Origin: Vibrio crassostreae 9ZC13
Lineage (GTDB): Bacteria > Pseudomonadota > Gammaproteobacteria > Enterobacterales > Vibrionaceae
Direction: 5' to 3'
NCBI RefSeq assembly: GCF_000272045.2
Contig: NZ_AJYZ02000041.1
Location: 344,012-408,011 of the forward strand
Length of the DNA: 64,000 bases
Below are positions 1 through 8,415 of the stretch, in pieces; position 1 is the first letter of the stretch; each line of letters starts with the position of its first letter. The position numbers were made by a program, and so were the translations under genes. A model generated the notes under the pieces. The model was given only the letters and a program-made list of their open reading frames with translations, ran no database searches and was not told where the DNA came from.

Positions 1-238
1 CAAGGATTTGCTTTTCCAGTTGGCTAACACGATCAAGTGCTGGCTCTTCTTGTGTCGCGACTTCAACTTTAGGAACACGATTTGCGCTTTTCCAGTTCTT
101 GATGGTCGTGATTAAAGCGGGCATCGGAACGGATGTGCTCATACGAGCCTTAACTAAAGCAACTGTCGGCTCTTTCCCTTGCGCTTGCAGTCCTTCAAGC
201 ACTGATTTCAACTCTTCAGAAACATCTTTTGTCAGCAT
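1..238 (-). CDS. Uncharacterised protein, N-terminal 79 residues (3' part outside window)
   Basis: An open frame reads leftward from ATG at 238 and leaves the window without a stop. I chose this ATG because GGAG lies six bases before it; a second in-frame ATG at 250 has no such site. The visible protein begins MLTKDVSEELKSVLEGL, then a stretch with KEPTVALVKARM and a Trp-containing segment, and ends in a Glu/Leu-rich part that looks like the start of a coiled coil. The pattern of helix, KxPTVxxVxARM and basic helix recalls the N-terminal DNA-binding domain of KfrA-type proteins, but this is only a resemblance and I do not recognise the gene. It is transcribed away from the csrB promoter region. 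Confidence 0.7.
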   Translation of the reverse strand, partial: MLTKDVSEELKSVLEGLQAQGKEPTVALVKARMSTSVPMPALITTIKNWKSANRVPKVEVATQEEPALDRVSQLEKQIL

Positions 239-315
239 GTTGATCTCCATTTTTAGTCTTTAGTCATTTTACTCGCTCTGGTGAATGATAGCGAATCATA
301 AAACCGCCCATGGCT

Positions 316-333
316 TGTGAGAGATCTCTTACA
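316..333. promoter_or_regulatory. Probable GacA/VarA (UvrY) operator of csrB
   Basis: The 18 bases read TGTGAG-AGATCT-CTTACA, an inverted repeat with one mismatch. The known GacA/UvrY/VarA site is TGTAAG-N6-CTTACA, so the match is 11 of 12 fixed positions. It sits about 130-150 bp before the predicted csrB start, the place expected for the upstream activating site of csrB/rsm RNA genes. The response regulator itself is not in the window. Confidence 0.75.
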
Positions 334-429
334 AAGGTTGTGAGATAACACGAATACATCGCTAGAGAGATTGATGTGCACATGGTTAAGGTGTTGAATT
401 TTAATTGTTTTATATAATTAACAACTTTC

Positions 430-458
430 TTGAATTCAAAATGTGATGCAAATCTATT
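430..458 (+). promoter_or_regulatory. Predicted sigma-70 promoter of csrB
   Basis: TTGAAT at 430-435 and TCTATT at 453-458 each match 4 of 6 consensus positions and are 17 bases apart. This would start RNA near 465, just before the first GGA motifs. The weak boxes fit a promoter that depends on an activator bound at the upstream palindrome. Confidence 0.5.
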
Positions 459-464
459 GTCCGA

Positions 465-903
465 AATCCTAAATCGCGTAAATTAAACCTTGTCGGAAGG
501 ATTCTGACACGGAACAGGAAAGCACCAAGGATTTGGTTATCTTCAGGATGAAGATTTGGTTACTTAGGATTGAGTGATCAAGCATGGAGCGTAAGGACAT
601 TGTAGGGATACAGTCAGTTAACAGGAAGTTAGCTGCAACGGAATGACAATGGACACCTTTAGGATTAAAGGGTTGGATTAGCATCAGGACGATGTAAAGG
701 ACACCGCTCACGGAACAAGTGATGTGCGCTAACTAGGATTGTTAGCTTTCAGGATGATTGGACACCGCTAGGACGGCGAAGTAAAGGAAAGAGCTGAAGG
801 ATTACAGCCACTATTATGGATGATGCATGGAGCATTAATTAGTAGCCGGACTGCTGCGAGTAAGACCCTAGCCCTGACACTTCGGTGTCGGGGCTTTTCT
901 TTT
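465..903 (+). ncRNA. csrB: CsrB-family regulatory RNA, antagonist of CsrA
   Basis: No convincing protein is encoded here, but the RNA carries 27 GGA triplets within about 380 bases (first near 495, last near 848), mostly as AGGA, AAGGA, TGGA or CGGA, several in repeated contexts such as GGACACC. That density is the hallmark of CsrB/RsmZ-type RNAs, which bind many CsrA dimers and so free CsrA-repressed mRNAs. The element ends in a strong intrinsic terminator and is preceded by a promoter and a GacA-type operator. The length of about 440 nt is close to that of known Vibrio CsrB RNAs. Vibrios often carry several csrB copies; which copy this is cannot be told from the window. The 5' end is predicted, not observed. 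Confidence 0.9.
871..903 (+). terminator. Intrinsic terminator of csrB
   Basis: A 10-bp stem, GCCCTGACAC with GTGTCGGGGC (one G-T pair), is closed by a TTCG tetraloop and followed by TTTTCTTTT. Confidence 0.92.
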
Positions 904-1006
904 CCTAAGGCTTTTTCTCTATCTAGGGGCTCTCTTTAATTCAGGAGCTTTTATCTAAGCACGCGACATCTGCTTTTCTGCTAATGGTCAACACAAGGAG
1001 TGTTTT

Positions 1007-1525
1007 ATGACGATAGCAACCTCAAGAACGCTGTTGGTACCTTATACCGAGCAGTTAGAACATGACTTTATCAAGTTGAATTGCTGCCCCATCAATCGTG
1101 CTGAAATGAACGGGCCGCATTCTATTGCCTCTGCAAAACACCTATTTCAAGAAATACTGAACGACAACGTTGGTTTTTGCCGAGCCATTATCCACAACCA
1201 AACCCGCGAATACCTCGGGCATTTGTTTGTTTCGTCTGAAGAAGGGAAGCATGAACTGGGATTTATTCTGGACAAGGAGTTTTGGAATCAAGGCCTTGCT
1301 AGTGAAGTGCTAAAACCTTTCTTTAGTTTGGTTTGTTTTGAAGAACACCTAACGAATGTTGTCGCGACCGTTAATGTTGGTCATAACCCATCAATTAAGT
1401 TACTTGAAAAGTTAGGCTTTGCATTTAAAGAGACCAAACAAGATCAGTTTGGCCCTTATCATGAATATAGTTATACCGCGTATTGCGACGTTACATTCTA
1501 TGAGGCTGTAGCTCAAACCGCATAG
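1007..1525 (+). CDS. GNAT-family N-acetyltransferase (RimJ/RimL-like)
   Basis: A 172-residue protein of normal GNAT length that probably transfers an acetyl group from acetyl-CoA to an amine; the substrate is unknown. The middle has the acetyl-CoA-binding motif A (ELGFILDKEFWNQGLASEV, around residues 85-103, with the Q-x-x-G-x-A-like NQGLAS) and then the usual NPSIKLLEKLGF segment of RimJ/RimL-type enzymes near residues 128-139. The start is supported by AAGGAG eight bases upstream. Its 3' end overlaps the convergent DUF3301 gene by 35 bp. It stands alone after the csrB terminator, so it must have its own promoter; none stands out. Confidence 0.85.
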   Translation: MTIATSRTLLVPYTEQLEHDFIKLNCCPINRAEMNGPHSIASAKHLFQEILNDNVGFCRAIIHNQTREYLGHLFVSSEEGKHELGFILDKEFWNQGLASEVLKPFFSLVCFEEHLTNVVATVNVGHNPSIKLLEKLGFAFKETKQDQFGPYHEYSYTAYCDVTFYEAVAQTA

Positions 1526-1799
1526 AACGGAAGCCCACCATGGTCAGTTTCCCTTGGTACAGGTCATCACCTAACGCTGAAAACTCAAATTGATACACGG
1601 TGTGCCAGCGCCAAATGGTGGTGAGCTCATGGCGCATCTTAAGTTTATGACCACTAAAGGCAACACTTAATAGCTGTAAGTCGAGCTCTTTACATTTTCT
1701 CGCAATGGCAGCTTTCGCAAGCTCGGATTGCCTGCGCTGTTGCCAAAACAGAAAGCAAAAGAAGCACAGCATCAAAATAGCCAATAAGTTATCTATCAT
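1491..1799 (-). CDS. DUF3301 family protein, small membrane-anchored
   Basis: A 102-residue protein with one N-terminal membrane segment (about residues 4-19, rich in Leu, Phe and Cys), then a basic stretch and a soluble domain with WRWHTVYQFEFSALGDD and GKLTMVGFR. This fits the DUF3301 family of short gammaproteobacterial proteins; the function is unknown. It lies downstream of the DUF3549 gene on the same strand, 84 bp away, an arrangement I recall from other vibrios and which suggests joint transcription. The last 35 bp overlap the convergent GNAT gene. Confidence 0.75.
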   Translation of the reverse strand: MIDNLLAILMLCFFCFLFWQQRRQSELAKAAIARKCKELDLQLLSVAFSGHKLKMRHELTTIWRWHTVYQFEFSALGDDLYQGKLTMVGFRSMRFELQPHRM

Positions 1800-1883
1800 T
1801 TAATCCATACTTCCTTTTATCTCTCTATTCCGTTCGTGATTTGAGCTTTTTGTTATGAGCTACTGAGCTGTTCTGTCTGGTAT

Positions 1884-2924
1884 CTATTGCGACTTAGCCG
1901 CTTGTTGTAATTCTACAAGTGCATTGGCGAGTTCTGGTGATGGGTTCGAGTTCAATAATGGTAAAAATACCATTCTCAGTGTCGGAATCATCACTAAATC
2001 TGCAAATAACTGATTGAACAAGTTTTGGTTGCCCGTTTGTGCGAGACGCAGCAAGAACTGCTCAGCAATCGCAGGATCTTGCAGTGCGTGCCAGCTGCGA
2101 CCAGCCAAACCAATCAATACTTCTTGGTGGCTTAAGCGCGGGCTAGCCAGAACTTGGTTAATTACGGCGTTGGTTGTGCTTTGCTCTGCGCCAGAAAGGG
2201 CACGTACCAGTGCTGACAGTAAGAACAGATCTGGCTCTTGACTGTTAATCTCATTCTCTGCCATTTCTTGTAAGCGTTGAGCGAGCTTGTCATTGATTTG
2301 CGTATGCTCAAGCGCCCCGAGAGTCGCGTATAGAGGTTCTGAAGGCAGCTTATTCAATGCTTTGCGAATCGCGACACCATTTTGTTGGCTGCCTAAACGA
2401 GCACACATATCAGTGATGCCTTGTAGGCCAACGGTTTTCCAGTTGTCCCAGCCTAGATCGCCTGTGAAGTAGTGTTGAGCGTGTTCGTAGTATTGGCTCG
2501 TTGCAAGGTCTAAACCTGCTCTTACTTGGCTATGGAACACGGCCATTTTGTCTTCTGAAGGCTTGAAGGTATATGGGTTGTTTGACAGCTTTTGTTGTTG
2601 CTCTTCGCTGATCTCACCGTTCAAACGTGTGCCCATCGCTTCGATAACAAACTTAAGGAAATTGCCGACATCACCTTGATGTAATAGGCCTCTTTCGTCC
2701 AGTTTGAATTTTAGGAACCAGATCCAAGGTTGCTTGTGTTCGTTCCAGTAACTAATCGCTAAGTGAGCTTGTTTCTGAAGTGGAAATGGGTACGGCTGTT
2801 TCCCTTGCTCAACATCAGAGAATAAGGTGTTGTTGATCTTCTGAATACGGCGACCTAGGTCGTAGATATCGTACTGGCAACCGCTATTCTTTAGTAACTG
2901 AGTGAGCGTGTGAATCGTTTCCAT
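1884..2924 (-). CDS. DUF3549 family protein
   Basis: A soluble 346-residue protein without signal peptide or membrane segments. The opening METIHTLTQLLKNSGCQYDIYDLGRRI and the largely helical, Leu/Ala/Gln-rich C-terminal half resembling HEAT-like repeats match the DUF3549 family found in vibrios and relatives. No catalytic motif is visible and the role is unknown. The divergent yqcC-truC pair starts 87 bp upstream, so the two units share a short promoter region. The DUF3301 gene follows on the same strand. Confidence 0.75.
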   Translation of the reverse strand: METIHTLTQLLKNSGCQYDIYDLGRRIQKINNTLFSDVEQGKQPYPFPLQKQAHLAISYWNEHKQPWIWFLKFKLDERGLLHQGDVGNFLKFVIEAMGTRLNGEISEEQQQKLSNNPYTFKPSEDKMAVFHSQVRAGLDLATSQYYEHAQHYFTGDLGWDNWKTVGLQGITDMCARLGSQQNGVAIRKALNKLPSEPLYATLGALEHTQINDKLAQRLQEMAENEINSQEPDLFLLSALVRALSGAEQSTTNAVINQVLASPRLSHQEVLIGLAGRSWHALQDPAIAEQFLLRLAQTGNQNLFNQLFADLVMIPTLRMVFLPLLNSNPSPELANALVELQQAAKSQ

Positions 2925-3011
2925 AGTAATAAAGCTCCTAACTTTCTTTCCTAAATAGATGGTACTCTATGCCCCAATTTCAAGGTCACTAGATAAATAA
3001 CTTGGTGAAAA

Positions 3012-3326
3012 ATGACAGCAGCCACAAAGTTACCTCTTTTACTTCAACAACTAGAAGAACAAATGCGCCAATGTTCGCTATGGAGCACGCTTCCGCCTTC
3101 GGATGAAGCTCTGGCGAGCGTTGAACCTTTCGGGATTGATTCGTTACAACCGGAAGAGTGGTTGCAGTGGATCTTTATCGTTAAGATCAACGCAATGATG
3201 GATGCCCAAATGAGCCTACCGAAAGGCTTTGCTATCCATCCTTATTTTGGTGAAGTGTGGAAAAATGAGGCAGACAAAGTCGAACTGCTAGTGACAATTC
3301 AGAGCATTGATGAGGTATGTGCGTAA
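3012..3326 (+). CDS. yqcC: YqcC family protein (DUF446)
   Basis: A 104-residue soluble protein with the YqcC pattern: an N-terminal helix (LLLQQLEEQMRQCSLWS), then PFGIDSLQPEEWLQWIFI and LPKGFAIHPYFGEVW. YqcC is conserved immediately upstream of truC in Escherichia coli, as here, and its stop codon overlaps the truC start (TAATG). The tight coupling suggests a link with tRNA modification or RNA metabolism, but its activity is not established. Confidence 0.88.
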   Translation: MTAATKLPLLLQQLEEQMRQCSLWSTLPPSDEALASVEPFGIDSLQPEEWLQWIFIVKINAMMDAQMSLPKGFAIHPYFGEVWKNEADKVELLVTIQSIDEVCA

Positions 3327-4075
3327 TGTTAGAGATCATTTATCAAGATGAGTACTTTGTCGCGGTGAATAAGCCCGCTGGCATGCTAGTGCATCGTTCA
3401 TGGTTGGATAAACACGAAACGCAATTTGTTATGCAGACATTGCGCGATCAAATTGGTCAGCATGTATTTCCATTACACCGCTTAGACAGACCGACATCGG
3501 GTGTGTTGGTGTTTGCGTTGTCGAGTGAGGTTGCTTCACAGGTGATGCCAATGTTCGCTAATCATGAGATGCAAAAAACCTATCATGCGATTGTCCGTGG
3601 TTGGATAGAAGAGGGCGATACGCTCGATTATGCACTTAAGGTTGAGCTGGATAAGATCGCAGATAAGTTCGCGAAAGAAGACAAAGAAGCGCAAGAGGCA
3701 GTGACAGTCTATGAACCGCTAGCAAAAGTAGAAGTGCCATATTCAACAGGACGCTTTCCTACGAGCCGCTACTGCTTGGTTGAGATGATGCCAAAGACAG
3801 GTCGCAAACATCAGCTGCGTCGTCACATGGCTCATCTAAGACATCCGATTGTCGGTGATACTTCACATGGTGATGGTAAGCACAATCGACTGTTCCGTGA
3901 TGATTTAGATTCGCATCGTTTGTTGTTGCACGCTTCTGAGCTTCGCTTTATCCATCCTTTCACAAAAGAAGAGTTGGTGATGAAGGCCAACCTTGATGAA
4001 ACTTGGCTAAGGTTGTTTGAAACCTTTGAGTGGGATACTAACTTAATCGATGCTCAAACTTGCTTGTCTAAGTAA
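3326..4075 (+). CDS. truC: tRNA pseudouridine(65) synthase TruC
   Basis: TruC converts uridine 65 in the T-stem of certain tRNAs to pseudouridine. The 249-residue protein shows the RluA/TruC family signature HRLDRPTSG, with catalytic Asp at residue 54, the N-terminal VNKPAGMLVH and the downstream KTGRKHQLRRHMAHLRHPIVGD motif. An upstream in-frame ATG at 3317 would leave no spacing from GAGG at 3312; the ATG at 3326 has about ten bases and overlaps the yqcC stop by one base, so I prefer it. It is the second gene of the yqcC-truC pair and is followed by a terminator. Confidence 0.93.
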   Translation: MLEIIYQDEYFVAVNKPAGMLVHRSWLDKHETQFVMQTLRDQIGQHVFPLHRLDRPTSGVLVFALSSEVASQVMPMFANHEMQKTYHAIVRGWIEEGDTLDYALKVELDKIADKFAKEDKEAQEAVTVYEPLAKVEVPYSTGRFPTSRYCLVEMMPKTGRKHQLRRHMAHLRHPIVGDTSHGDGKHNRLFRDDLDSHRLLLHASELRFIHPFTKEELVMKANLDETWLRLFETFEWDTNLIDAQTCLSK

Positions 4076-4136
4076 GTCTCGCGTGTTTAGGCAATCTCCA
4101 GTCTAAGTGAATAGAGAAAATAGAATAAAAAACAAA

Positions 4137-4163
4137 GGGCTGATAGTGATATCAGCCCTTTTT
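4137..4163. terminator. Terminator after truC
   Basis: A perfect 9-bp stem (GGGCTGATA/TATCAGCCC, loop GTGA) is followed by five T and preceded by an A-rich run, so it can also work for the convergent DUF3461 gene. Confidence 0.85.
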
Positions 4164-4228
4164 GTATCTGTATAACCTTAACGGCATAACTAATGTTGGT
4201 TAGTTAACAGTAATAGTTAGTCGCGGGA

Positions 4229-4612
4229 TCATTTTAGCTTTTCTAGATCAGCTTCGATCTCAGCGATCTTGCTTGATACCACTTTCTCTAGATGGCGTAA
4301 GTCGGTAAGGATCTTCTGCTTCACATCCACCTCAGCCGTTGGCGTCGGTTTGGTGATTTTGTTGAGTTCATCAATCACAAGAGTGAGGTTGCGGTTAATC
4401 TCTGTCACTTCTTTGTATTGATTATTGCCACCGCTAACAAGCACACTTTTTACTTGTCGTGGGTACTTAAATTTAACGCTTTTCGCGAACAGTTCCCCTT
4501 TCTGCTTACGAAAGTAAATCTTCAGGATATCTTTGTGCGCTTCTTGGCGAAGGGAGTAACGTTCAATCTGTTTAGGTTCGTGGATACCTAAGCCAGTGAG
4601 GTTTGGATACAT
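4229..4612 (-). CDS. DUF3461 family protein
   Basis: A 127-residue soluble, Lys-rich protein that begins [26 protein letters not shown], a sequence typical of DUF3461. The centre is a basic region ([11 protein letters not shown]) and the last 45 residues form a likely coiled coil ending in [10 protein letters not shown]. The function is unknown. It lies downstream of glnD on the same strand but 164 bp away, so separate transcription is likely. The start is the first ATG of the frame, with AGAGGTCGCTT before it. Confidence 0.8.
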   Translation of the reverse strand: MYPNLTGLGIHEPKQIERYSLRQEAHKDILKIYFRKQKGELFAKSVKFKYPRQVKSVLVSGGNNQYKEVTEINRNLTLVIDELNKITKPTPTAEVDVKQKILTDLRHLEKVVSSKIAEIEADLEKLK

Positions 4613-4776
4613 AAGCGACCTCTAGTTTATGAATGTAATACTTTTATGTAATTGACTTGATCAATGTAGCAGCCTAACGACGAGCTAGATAGTTGATATA
4701 TGGGAATTGATTGTAAGTTGTGGGCAAGATCGCTCTCTATCTTTACCCACACTTATCTGATGATTAGATTCTGTTT

Positions 4777-7398
4777 TTAGGGCGCAAGTTCCGAAACATG
4801 CTCCGTCAATCTTTCTCTTAGCGCTTGTTCCTGCTCTTCAGATAGCCTTCCTCCCGCTTCACTAGTCAGAATAAACAGATCCTCTGCTCGCTCACCTATG
4901 GTGGTGATTTTGGCACCGTGCAAGTTGATGTCTAGCTCCGCAAAGGTTGCACCGACTTGAGCCAATAACCCCGGCGTATCAAGAGCTCTTAACTCCATCA
5001 AGGTACGTTTCTTGCTCTTGGTTGGTAGGAACTCAACTAAGGTTTTGACCTTAAAGTGTTGCAAGTTACGTGGCGTGCGACGCGTCTTAATCTTAGTCGG
5101 GCGGCCATCAGTCAATACATGAGTCAGATGTTTAGCAACGGCTTTGTGTCTTGCTTCATCAATCGCTTCGCCGTGCTGGTCTAGTACGATAAAGGTATCC
5201 AAAACATGACCATCTTTGCTAACCATGACCTGCGCGTCATGAACGTTAAAGTTACGTCTGTCGAGTTCGGCAACCACGGTCGCAAACAGTGCTGCTTGGT
5301 CTTTACAATAAACGAACACTTCTGTGCCACCGCGCGTCGCTTTCTTACTGATCAGCACTAACGGTTGGCTTCGGTCTTCTAGGCGAAGTAAGTGCTCACA
5401 GTGCCAAGCGATTTGTTTATGTGTGTGACGCAAGAAATAATCGGCCTTAAAGCGTTGCCACAACACTTCAATCTCACGAGCGGTGAAGCCTTCTTTACGC
5501 AGCAGTGCTGATGCCATTTGTTGGTTGTGACGAATACGGTCTCTGACATCGACAGGGTTTTCCAAGCCGCGGCGCAGTGCTCGCTGCGTTGAGTGGAACA
5601 GCTCAGCTAACAGGGTTCGTTTCCAACTGTTCCATAGCTCAGGGTTAGTCGCACAGATATCGGCAACGGTTAAACAAACCAGTAGCTCGAGTGATTCTTC
5701 ATCACGCACTTTTTTGGCGAATTCGGTGATCACATCTGGGTCGTAGATATCACGACGTTGAGCCGTTACTGACATCAATAGGTGATTTTGTACCAACCAC
5801 GCGACTTGTTTGGCTTCAGGCTTCGATAGCCCGTGTTCAATACAGAAAGAGTAAGCCTCAACCGCACCTATCTCAGAGTGGTCTCCGCCGCGGCCTTTGC
5901 CGATGTCATGGAAGATAGCGGCAAGGATCAGCAACTCTTTCTTCTGTACTCGAGGATAGACTTCACAGCAGATAGGGTGCTTATCGTGGTTTTCGATTTG
6001 ACCAAAGCGGTTGATGTGCTTGAGCAGGCGGATACTGTGCTCATCCACGGTGTAAACATGGAATAGGTCAAACTGCATCTGACCAACGATCTGGCTCCAC
6101 TGCGGTAAGTACGCAGAGAGCACGCCCAATTTGTGCATTAAGCTAAAGGCTTTGTGCAGGGCATTAGGGTGGCGAACTAGATCCATGAACTTGTCACGAG
6201 CTTCAGGAATGGTATGCAGGAATCGGTTCAATCGACGGCGTGCCGTACGCAGTTGTCGCAATGTTGGTGGACTTACCCCTTCGATAGTCGAGTCATTGGC
6301 GATATGGATGAACATATCGAGAATGGTTTCTGGTCTTGCTTGGAATAGGGCAGGCTTGCGCGCTTCGATCAACGAACCTCGACGTTGGAAATCACTATCG
6401 AGAATTTCAGCGTCTTGGGTTTGACCGCCATTGATGATCGCTTGATCGAACAGCTTAAGCAGCATCTTATTCAGTTCAGCAACACGACGAAGGGTTCGGT
6501 AGAACTCTTTCATCATCATCTCAACACCACGGTTTCCTTCACCCGTATAACCCAGATGTTCAGCGACTTGAGCTTGATGCGCGAACGTTAAACGGTTGTC
6601 GTAACGGCGCAGTTCAATATGCAATGCAAAGCGAACACGCCATAAAAAATCTTGGCACTCAACGAGCTCACGATATTCAGCATCGGTCAGAAAGCCGTAT
6701 TTGCTCATCTCTAACAAAGAGGTCGCGCCGAAGTGGCGACGCGCAACCCAGCTCAGGGTATGGATGTCTCTGAGCCCTCCCGGAGTCGATTTGATGTCCG
6801 GTTCTAAATTATAGGTGGTGTCGTGGTAGCGAGCATGACGCTCTCTCTGTTCTTGAATCTTGGCTTTGTAAAACGTCTCACTTGGCCAAAATGAATCGGA
6901 ATGAATCTTCAGTTTTAGTTCTTGGAAAGTGTCTTCACTACCACATAACAATCGCGACTCTTGTAGGTTGGTCGCGACGGTTAAATCATCGGTGCCGATA
7001 TCGAGACACTCAGTAATAGTTCGCACAGCATGGCCAACTTCGAGCTTTAAATCCCAAAGTAGAGTAATGAATTGACTGACCTTTTCACCAAGAGCTGGTG
7101 GTAGTGTTTTTTGCGAGACAATGAGAATATCAATGTCAGACAAAGGATGCAGTTCGCCACGACCATAACCACCCACTGCGACAAGTGAAATATGAGGCAG
7201 TTTGTTGAATCCGAAATTTTCCCACAAACGATTGAGAAGTAAATCCATGTATTCGGAGCGCAGTAGAACCAAATCGGTGACGGGATGGTGGTTCAGAAAT
7301 TCATTTTTTTGATACTGCGTGAAGATCTCGAGCTGATTTTTTAATTCGCAGATTTCAATTTGTTCGTCATTGAACGTAAGAGGGCATTGATAAGGCAT
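4777..7398 (-). CDS. glnD: Bifunctional PII uridylyltransferase/uridylyl-removing enzyme GlnD
   Basis: GlnD senses glutamine and adds or removes UMP on the PII protein GlnB, setting glutamine synthetase activity and nitrogen gene expression. The 873-residue protein has the family's full layout: nucleotidyltransferase domain with VGGYGRGELHPLSDIDILIV (catalytic DxD at residues 88 and 90), a central helical part, an HD hydrolase domain near residue 500 (IFHDIGKGRGGDHSEIGA), and two C-terminal ACT domains (VFVYCKDQAALFATVVAEL and LRALDTPGLLAQVGATF) that bind glutamine. It follows map on the same strand, but with a terminator-like hairpin between. Its substrate gene glnB lies at 30356. No odd residues were seen. 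Confidence 0.97.
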   Translation of the reverse strand: MPYQCPLTFNDEQIEICELKNQLEIFTQYQKNEFLNHHPVTDLVLLRSEYMDLLLNRLWENFGFNKLPHISLVAVGGYGRGELHPLSDIDILIVSQKTLPPALGEKVSQFITLLWDLKLEVGHAVRTITECLDIGTDDLTVATNLQESRLLCGSEDTFQELKLKIHSDSFWPSETFYKAKIQEQRERHARYHDTTYNLEPDIKSTPGGLRDIHTLSWVARRHFGATSLLEMSKYGFLTDAEYRELVECQDFLWRVRFALHIELRRYDNRLTFAHQAQVAEHLGYTGEGNRGVEMMMKEFYRTLRRVAELNKMLLKLFDQAIINGGQTQDAEILDSDFQRRGSLIEARKPALFQARPETILDMFIHIANDSTIEGVSPPTLRQLRTARRRLNRFLHTIPEARDKFMDLVRHPNALHKAFSLMHKLGVLSAYLPQWSQIVGQMQFDLFHVYTVDEHSIRLLKHINRFGQIENHDKHPICCEVYPRVQKKELLILAAIFHDIGKGRGGDHSEIGAVEAYSFCIEHGLSKPEAKQVAWLVQNHLLMSVTAQRRDIYDPDVITEFAKKVRDEESLELLVCLTVADICATNPELWNSWKRTLLAELFHSTQRALRRGLENPVDVRDRIRHNQQMASALLRKEGFTAREIEVLWQRFKADYFLRHTHKQIAWHCEHLLRLEDRSQPLVLISKKATRGGTEVFVYCKDQAALFATVVAELDRRNFNVHDAQVMVSKDGHVLDTFIVLDQHGEAIDEARHKAVAKHLTHVLTDGRPTKIKTRRTPRNLQHFKVKTLVEFLPTKSKKRTLMELRALDTPGLLAQVGATFAELDINLHGAKITTIGERAEDLFILTSEAGGRLSEEQEQALRERLTEHVSELAP

Positions 7399-7476
7399 AG
7401 TCTGCTATCCGTGCAAGCAAATGAGAATAGTAAACAATTTAACAGAAGCTGATGGAAAATCGAAATTGAGTGGATA

Positions 7477-7508
7477 AAAAATATCCTCGACAATGCGAGG
7501 ATATTTTT
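7477..7508. terminator. Hairpin between map and glnD
   Basis: A 13-bp stem (AAAAATATCCTCG/CGAGGATATTTTT, loop of six bases) has T-runs on both strands. On the minus strand it ends map transcription, partly or fully, before glnD. Confidence 0.8.
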
Positions 7509-7536
7509 AAAAGGCTGATGCGCTCAGTTCGGTGAA

Positions 7537-8415
7537 CTAAGCGTTCTTCATGATACGTGGGATTGTATCATCGCTGCGCAGTGTTAGTACTTCACAACCA
7601 GTATCAGTTACAACCAGAGTGTGCTCCCATTGAGCCGAGTTCTTGCTGTCTGCTGTGTATACTGTCCAGCTATCTTCGTCATCAAGACGACAGCCAAACT
7701 TACCCGCGTTGATCATTGGCTCGATAGTGAAGCACATGCCTGCTTTTAGCACGGTGCGATCGCTGTTCTTGTAGTGAACTACTTGTGGATCTTCGTGGAA
7801 TTCAGAACCAATGCCGTGACCACAGTAATCTTTAACAATAGAGAACTTAGCGCGTGGGTTGTTCTTGTTGTTTGTTTTGATGTACTTCTCGATAGCAGTA
7901 CCGATTTGACCAAGTTGAACACCTGGCTTAACTTGGCGCATGCCTTCGTAAAGTGCTTCTTGAGCAACCATGCACAGACGCTTGTTTGCAGGTGAAACCT
8001 CACCCACTAGGAACATCTTAGAGGTGTCACCGTGGTAGCCTTGAGGGCGAGTACTAAGATCGGCATTTGCGTCATCAGGGATGATAACTGTGATATCAAC
8101 GTTCAGAATGTCGCCATCTTTGAGTACCGCAGGTTTGAATTGACCTGTGCTACCCGTTTCGTCTTGTGACGCGGGAATGCCGTGACACACAATATGATTG
8201 ATAGACGTACAGATAGACTTAGGGAAACCGTGGTAATCGAGTGGCGCAGAGTATGCACCTCTTTCTAGAGCGTACTCATGACAAAGCGTATTGAGCTCTT
8301 CCGTCGTGGTACCCACTTGGATGTGAGGTTCGATCATCTCAATAATGTCAGCGGCCAGCTTGCCGGCGACGCGCATTTTTTCAATTTCTTCAGCAGTTTT
8401 AATTTTTACAGCCAT
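7537..8415 (-). CDS. map: Type I methionine aminopeptidase
   Basis: Map removes the initiator methionine from new proteins. The 292-residue protein has all five metal ligands of the family: Asp107 (NVDITV), Asp130 (YHGDTSKMF), His200 (CGHGIG), Glu232 (FTIEPM) and Glu264 (QWEHT). I start at ATG 8415 because MAVKIKTAEEIEKMRVAG aligns with the family N-terminus; an open frame upstream to 8508 looks like untranslated DNA. Compared with the 264-residue E. coli enzyme there are two extra loops, around residues 82-95 (ASQDETGSTGQFK) and 113-127 (PDDANADLSTRPQG), which account for most of the added length. It is divergent from rpsB, the same order as in E. coli. Confidence 0.96.
   Translation of the reverse strand: MAVKIKTAEEIEKMRVAGKLAADIIEMIEPHIQVGTTTEELNTLCHEYALERGAYSAPLDYHGFPKSICTSINHIVCHGIPASQDETGSTGQFKPAVLKDGDILNVDITVIIPDDANADLSTRPQGYHGDTSKMFLVGEVSPANKRLCMVAQEALYEGMRQVKPGVQLGQIGTAIEKYIKTNNKNNPRAKFSIVKDYCGHGIGSEFHEDPQVVHYKNSDRTVLKAGMCFTIEPMINAGKFGCRLDDEDSWTVYTADSKNSAQWEHTLVVTDTGCEVLTLRSDDTIPRIMKNA

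Noticed and set aside
469..711. 80-codon open frame on the minus strand within the csrB region
   Set aside because: It lies antisense to the GGA-rich RNA, has no ribosome-binding site, and its translation shows no family pattern.
4700..4760. Terminator for glnD
   Set aside because: GGGTAAAGAT with ATCTTGCCC can form an imperfect stem, but no T-run follows on the minus strand, so I do not call it.
7779..8003. Second frame inside map on the same strand
   Set aside because: Shifted reading of map; no independent start signal.
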